From contig NZ_NBIM01000001.1 in assembly GCF_002242685.1 (NCBI RefSeq), positions 620,001 to 684,000 of the forward strand: a stretch of DNA of 64,000 nt. The letters run 5' to 3'. Under the pieces are notes generated by a model. The model was not told the origin of the DNA and ran no database searches. It worked only from the letters and a program-made list of their open reading frames with translations. This DNA is from Oceanimonas doudoroffii. Lineage in GTDB: Bacteria; Pseudomonadota; Gammaproteobacteria; Enterobacterales; Aeromonadaceae. Shown one piece after another: positions 59,847-64,000 of this stretch. Position numbers and translations under genes: made by a program. Within the stretch, counting starts at the first letter, position 1, and every line of letters starts with the position of its first letter.

Positions 59847-61777
59847 AACCTATCCTCCACTGTTTTCTTTCCGCGGGTTTGAATCTCCTGCTGAATGAGC
59901 GCTGTCAGCTCTTCAACGTCAAAGGTACCGAGATCCTGCCCTTTCCGGGTACGGACCGCAACCTTGCCGGCTTCGACTTCTTTGTCGCCGCACACCAGCA
60001 TGAAAGGTACCCGCTTTAGAGTATGCTCGCGGATTTTAAAGCCAATTTTTTCATTTCTCAAGTCTGCACGGGCTCGAATGCCAACATTATTCAGTGACGC
60101 GACCAGGTTTTTGGCATAGTCGGCCTGATTGTCGGTAATGTTGAGCACCACCGCCTGGGTGGGAGCCAGCCAGGTCGGGAACAATCCGGCGTATTCCTCG
60201 ATAAGAATACCGATAAAACGCTCGATGGAGCCGAGAATGGCGCGATGGATCATCACCGGCACGTGGCGCTCGTTGTCTTCACCCACGTAGCTGGCCCCCA
60301 GTCGCCCCGGCAGGGCGAAGTCGAGCTGAACGGTACCACACTGCCAGGCCCGGTTGAGACAGTCGTGCAGGGTAAACTCAATCTTGGGACCGTAGAAGGC
60401 GCCCTCGCCCGGTTGCAGCTCATATTCGATGCCGTAGGCCTTGAGTGCTTCTTCCAGGGCCAGCTCGGCCTTGTCCCAGATTTCGTCGCTGCCGATGCGC
60501 TGCTCCGGACGGGTAGACAGCTTGACCGCGATATTGGTAAAGCCAAAGGTTTCGTAGGTGTCGTACACCATGCGAATACAGGCTGATACCTCACTCTGGA
60601 TCTGATCTTCGGTACAGAAGATATGGGCGTCGTCCTGGGTAAAACCACGCACCCGCATCAGGCCATGGAGGGCACCGCTGGGCTCGTTGCGATGACAGCA
60701 GCCGAACTCGGCCATGCGCAGGGGCAGATCCCGGTAGGACTTGAGGCCCTGATTGAAGATCTGCACATGCCCCGGGCAGTTCATCGGCTTGATGGCATAG
60801 TCCCGGTTCTCGGAGTGGGTGGTAAACATGTTTTCGGCGTACTTGTCCCAGTGGCCGGATTTCTCCCACAGCACCCGGTCCATCATGAAGGGGCCCTTGA
60901 CCTCTTCATACTGGTATTCCCGCAGCTTGTCGCGCACAAAGGTTTCCAGCTCGCGGAAGATGGTCCAGCCGTCGTTGTGCCAGAACACCATGCCCGGCGC
61001 TTCTTCCTGCATGTGATAGAGGTCGAGCTGCTTGCCGATTTTACGATGATCGCGCTTGGCGGCTTCTTCCAGTTGCAGCAGGTACGCCTTGAGCGCCTTC
61101 TTGTCGGCCCAGGCGGTCCCGTAAATGCGCTGCAGCATCTTGTTTTTGGAATCGCCACGCCAGTAAGCGCCGGATACCTTCTGCAGCTTGAAATGCTGGC
61201 AGAAACGCATGCTGGGCACATGAGGGCCCCGGCACATGTCGATGTATTCTTCGTGATGATACAGGCCGGGCTTGTCGTGCTGGCTGACGTTCTGATCGAG
61301 GATTTCGATCTTGTACGGCTCATGCCGACGGGCAAAGGTGTCCCGTGCTTCCTGCCAGCTCACCTTCTTCTTGACCACCGCATATTCGGTCTTGGCCAGC
61401 TCCAGCATGCGGGCTTCCAGCTTCTGAATGTCTTCCTCGGTCAGGGTGTGCTCGAGATCCACATCGTAATAAAAGCCGTTGTCGATTACCGGACCAATGG
61501 CCATGCGGGTTTCGGGCCACAGTTGCTTGATGGCGTGACCGAGCAGGTGGGCGCAGGAGTGGCGAATGATCTCGAGGCCATCCTGATCCTTGGCGGTGAT
61601 GATCGACAGGCTGGCGTCATGGCTGATGAGCTCACAGGCGTCCGCCAGCTCACCATCGATACGACCGGCAATGCAGGCCTTGGCCAGGCCCGGGCCGATG
61701 TCCTGGGCGACCTCCATGATGGAGACGGGATGCTCGAAATGGCGTTGGCTGCCATCGGGAAGAGTAATTGTCGGCAT
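59843..61777 (-). CDS. thrS: Threonyl-tRNA synthetase
   Basis: Class II synthetase of 644 residues (642 in E. coli). TGS domain (1-60), editing domain with [16 protein letters not shown] and DMCRGPH, catalytic core with zinc ligands (Cys in [10 protein letters not shown] and two later His), motif 2 ([28 protein letters not shown]), and a C-terminal anticodon-binding domain. AAGGA precedes the ATG at 61777. It heads the thrS-infC-rpmI-rplT-pheST-ihfA cluster. The 190 bases upstream should hold its promoter and any operator; no tRNA-like operator could be folded with confidence. Confidence 0.97.
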   Translation of the reverse strand: MPTITLPDGSQRHFEHPVSIMEVAQDIGPGLAKACIAGRIDGELADACELISHDASLSIITAKDQDGLEIIRHSCAHLLGHAIKQLWPETRMAIGPVIDNGFYYDVDLEHTLTEEDIQKLEARMLELAKTEYAVVKKKVSWQEARDTFARRHEPYKIEILDQNVSQHDKPGLYHHEEYIDMCRGPHVPSMRFCQHFKLQKVSGAYWRGDSKNKMLQRIYGTAWADKKALKAYLLQLEEAAKRDHRKIGKQLDLYHMQEEAPGMVFWHNDGWTIFRELETFVRDKLREYQYEEVKGPFMMDRVLWEKSGHWDKYAENMFTTHSENRDYAIKPMNCPGHVQIFNQGLKSYRDLPLRMAEFGCCHRNEPSGALHGLMRVRGFTQDDAHIFCTEDQIQSEVSACIRMVYDTYETFGFTNIAVKLSTRPEQRIGSDEIWDKAELALEEALKAYGIEYELQPGEGAFYGPKIEFTLHDCLNRAWQCGTVQLDFALPGRLGASYVGEDNERHVPVMIHRAILGSIERFIGILIEEYAGLFPTWLAPTQAVVLNITDNQADYAKNLVASLNNVGIRARADLRNEKIGFKIREHTLKRVPFMLVCGDKEVEAGKVAVRTRKGQDLGTFDVEELTALIQQEIQTRGKKTVEDRL

Positions 61778-61965
61778 GAAATGTCCTTGACAGTGGTGCA
61801 CCCTACCAAAGCGCACATGTATGTGTGAAATAAGGTTGTCGTTTTACCGTCCCGACCATCTGGCGTTACCTTGCCAGCCTGGCACGCAATTGGTGTTACC
61901 CGGCGGCACAGGTCGGGAGCGCAAAGCCTAACAGAATTCATGACCGGCCGCCATGCGCCATCGCC

Positions 61966-62406
61966 TCAGTCGGCCCCCTTCTGCGCCCTGTGCTTTAGCT
62001 GAATAAAGCGGCTGTGCGGAATATAGAGCAGCTCCGCCACCTGACGCACGATGCCCTCCTCCTGCTGGTCCAGTTCGCCATCGGCCAGGGCCATGTGCCA
62101 CAAGGCCTGTAAAATGGCCTCGCGTCGTGTCGCCGGCAGGGCCCGCAGGTGTGTGGTAAATTCAAACAGGGAAATGGCTTGCTGCTGTCGTGCCCTGCCC
62201 TGTTCAAGCCATAGTTCCAGTTGTTGTGCCTCGTCCCGGAACAAGCGCCGGAACAGGCTCTGCAACCGACGCTGCTCGGCATCACTAGCACTGCCATCGG
62301 CCAGCATCACCTCGACCAGCAGGGCCGCTACCGCGGCCTCCTCGGACAGCTCGGCGGCGGTTTCACCCGGGTTGCCGGACAGCCATTGCTTGAGTTGTTT
62401 TATCAT
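61966..62406 (-). CDS. TerB-family (COG4103) protein
   Basis: Helical acidic protein of 146 residues. EEAAVAALLVEVMLADGSASDAEQRRLQSLF and MALADGELDQQEEGIVRQVAELLYIP are the two metal-binding-like repeats of the TerB fold. The name comes from tellurite resistance operons, but this stand-alone type has no known activity. The ATG at 62406 is divergent from the fructosamine-kinase-like gene by 87 bases. Confidence 0.8.
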   Translation of the reverse strand: MIKQLKQWLSGNPGETAAELSEEAAVAALLVEVMLADGSASDAEQRRLQSLFRRLFRDEAQQLELWLEQGRARQQQAISLFEFTTHLRALPATRREAILQALWHMALADGELDQQEEGIVRQVAELLYIPHSRFIQLKHRAQKGAD

Positions 62407-62493
62407 ACTATCTCCATGGTGAAGAGGATGGCCGGCCGACGCCGGCGTATGGCCTATACTGTGGCAAAACCGGTACCGTGGAGTGAAGCGCTT

Positions 62494-63357
62494 ATGTGGC
62501 CCGTTATTGCCAGTCAGATCAGCGAGGCGATTGACGCCGAATTTGCCATTACCGAACGCAAGCCCCTCAGCGGTGGTGAAATCAACCAGGCCTTTCGTGT
62601 CAGCGATGGCCACCGCCACTTTTTCGTTAAATTGAATGACCGTGCCGGCGTCGATATGTTCCGCACCGAGTGGACCAGCCTTGAGCATTTACTCAATACC
62701 CAGACCGTGAAGGTGCCCCGCCCTGTCTGCTGTGGCACCACGGTGAGCAGCAGTTTTCTGGTATTGGAATACCTGGCCCTGGGCAGTGCCGAAGAGCAGG
62801 ACTGGCACATGCTGGGCCGGCAGCTGGCCCATCTGCACAAGGGCAGCTCCCAGCCCATGTATGGTTGGGACGAGGACAATTTTATCGGCACCACGGTGCA
62901 ACCCAATGCCTGGCATAAAAAATGGGCCACCTTTTTTGCCGAGCAGAGAATAGGCTGGCAACTGAAGTTGCTGGAAGAAAAGGGCCAGTATTTTGGGGAT
63001 ATCGAAGAAATTGTCGGTGCCATCAAAAACCGCCTTGCCAGTCACCAACCTCGGGCATGTCTGTTGCATGGAGATTTATGGCGTGGCAACCTTGGATTCA
63101 GTGAGCGACAGGGCGTGCTGTTTGATCCGGCCAGTTATTTTGGTGATCGGGAAACGGATATTGCCATGACCGAGTTGTTTGGCCAGTTTCCCCGCGTCTT
63201 TTACCAGGGTTACGACGCTGTCTGGCCCCGGGAAGAGGGTTACCGTGCCCGCCGCGAGATCTACAACCTCTATCACCTGCTCAATCACGTCAATCTCTTT
63301 GGGAACCCTTATCTGCAGCAGGCAAAAACCAGCCTGCTGCGCATTATCGCCAGTTAG
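62494..63357 (+). CDS. Fructosamine kinase family protein (YniA-like)
   Basis: Protein of 287 residues with the aminoglycoside-phosphotransferase-like kinase fold: LSGGEINQAFRVSDGHRHFFVKLN (ATP-binding Lys), LLHGDLWRGNLGF (catalytic loop with Asp and Asn) and LFDPASYFGDRETDIAMTELF. Family enzymes phosphorylate ketosamines or related sugars, assisting deglycation. The ATG at 62494 follows GGAGTGAAGC. Eight bases separate it from the next gene, so the two may be cotranscribed. Confidence 0.88.
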   Translation: MWPVIASQISEAIDAEFAITERKPLSGGEINQAFRVSDGHRHFFVKLNDRAGVDMFRTEWTSLEHLLNTQTVKVPRPVCCGTTVSSSFLVLEYLALGSAEEQDWHMLGRQLAHLHKGSSQPMYGWDEDNFIGTTVQPNAWHKKWATFFAEQRIGWQLKLLEEKGQYFGDIEEIVGAIKNRLASHQPRACLLHGDLWRGNLGFSERQGVLFDPASYFGDRETDIAMTELFGQFPRVFYQGYDAVWPREEGYRARREIYNLYHLLNHVNLFGNPYLQQAKTSLLRIIAS

Positions 63358-63365
63358 GAGAAGTC

Positions 63366-64000
63366 ATGCCGCAACCCGTGGTGTTGATTACCGGCGCCGC
63401 CAGGCGCATTGGAGCCTCAATCAGTCGTCACCTTCACCAGCGGGGATACCGCCTGGTACTGCATTTTCATCACAGCGAGGCCCTGGCCAGGGAGCTGGCC
63501 GACAGTCTGAATCATGAACGCCCCGACAGCGTACACTTGTTGCAACAGGATCTGACCCGGCTTGACGAACTCAATGCCCTGGCAGATCGGGCCTTGGGCT
63601 GTTTTGGCCGCCTCGACGCCCTGGTCAACAACGCCTCTGCCTTCTATCCCACCGCCATGGGTGAGATCACTCCGGCCCAGTGGCTCGAGCTGTCGGCCAC
63701 CAATGCCGCTGCCCCGCTGCTACTGAGCCAGGCCCTGCTGCCGGCGCTGAAAAAGCAACGGGGGGCTATCGTCAATATGGTGGATATTCACGCCAAAAAT
63801 GGCCTGCAGCATCATCTCCCCTACAGCATGGCCAAGAATGCCCTGGCCACCCTGACCCGAGGGCTTGCGGCGGAGCTGGCTCCCGAGGTGCGAGTCAATG
63901 GCATCGCCCCCGGCGCCATCATCTGGCCCGAGCACGAGCTGGATGAGCAACAGAAGCAAACCGTGCTCAAGTCGGTGCCCATGGGGCGGCTGGGTGAGCC
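63366..64000 (+). CDS. Pteridine reductase-like SDR (3' end outside window)
   Basis: Short-chain dehydrogenase, 211 codons visible and cut by the right edge. It begins VVLITGAARRIGASISRHLHQRGYRLVLHFH; the TGAARRIG motif (with Arg where most SDRs have Gly) is that of NADPH-linked pteridine reductases of the FolM/PTR1 type. NNASAF and the active-site Y-x-x-x-K (HLPYSMAKNAL) are present. A role in reducing dihydromonapterin or dihydrofolate is inferred. The ATG has TAGGAGAAG ahead, right after the kinase-like gene. Confidence 0.82.
   Translation, partial: MPQPVVLITGAARRIGASISRHLHQRGYRLVLHFHHSEALARELADSLNHERPDSVHLLQQDLTRLDELNALADRALGCFGRLDALVNNASAFYPTAMGEITPAQWLELSATNAAAPLLLSQALLPALKKQRGAIVNMVDIHAKNGLQHHLPYSMAKNALATLTRGLAAELAPEVRVNGIAPGAIIWPEHELDEQQKQTVLKSVPMGRLGE

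Noticed and set aside
61819..61835. GTATGTGTGAAATAAGG upstream of thrS as a right-hand Ter site
   Set aside because: The orientation is correct for the right side of dif, but the central TTGT is changed to GTGG-like bases, so only about 12 of 17 positions match TerB. Kept out unless a genome-wide motif supports it.
61966..62406. Tellurite resistance operon
   Set aside because: Only a single TerB-fold gene is present; no terA, terC, terD or terE neighbours, so no resistance function is claimed.

Overview
The window is chromosomal DNA of a GC-rich gammaproteobacterium. Gene content and order (rmf/fabA/lonH; fnr/uspE/ttcA; thrS/infC/rpmI/rplT/pheST/ihfA; msrC/proQ/prc; a Tus homologue; FNR beside cbb3 oxidase) suggest the Aeromonadales, perhaps the Oceanimonas/Oceanisphaera/Zobellella group. 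That placement is inferred from reading the proteins; no database was searched. Almost everything is core genome. No insertion sequence, prophage or CRISPR array is visible.

Layout. 1-3.5 kb: pqiABC envelope lipid-transport operon (minus strand, pqiC cut by the window edge). 3.7-8.8 kb: a chemoreceptor, aspartate aminotransferase, a Bcr/CflA drug exporter and tus, with a Ter-like sequence just ahead of the tus start. 8.9-17.4 kb: a possible small RNA, SOS-controlled yebG, an ABC exporter, msrC, proQ, prc, pepN and a small DUF2835 protein. 17.7-29.3 kb: NAD-glutamate dehydrogenase, pyrD, zapC, five tandem initiator tRNAs, rlmKL, a glutaredoxin-like gene and uup. 29.6-33.9 kb: rmf, fabA, lonH, a PhnD-like protein and a thiamine-binding protein. 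33.9-37.0 kb: the only accessory-looking zone. It holds a near-canonical dif site (34348-34375), decayed DNA, partial dif arms, a 28-bp palindrome and an orphan tyrosine recombinase. 37.1-48.5 kb: dienelactone hydrolase, then ccoNOQP, ccoHIS-type maturation genes, a SafE-like membrane protein, fnr, uspE and ttcA. 48.6-53.9 kb: two envelope proteins and potABCD. 54-64 kb: cobB, ihfA, pheT, pheS, rplT, rpmI, infC, thrS, a TerB-family protein, a fructosamine-kinase-like protein and a pteridine-reductase-like SDR (cut by the edge).

The main theme is that this is the replication terminus. The dif site matches the E. coli site at 25 of 28 positions. FtsK-orienting octamers (GGGNAGGG) point towards it from both sides. 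About 25 kb to its left lies tus with a Ter-like sequence oriented, by E. coli rules, to admit forks heading for dif and stop forks that have passed it. The recombinase, half-sites and palindrome around dif are the most unusual material and could be remnants of an element that uses, or sits at, the Xer site.

Other points: infC appears to start with AUA overlapping the thrS stop codon; the cbb3 cluster has a perfect FNR box upstream and lies in the same neighbourhood as fnr itself.
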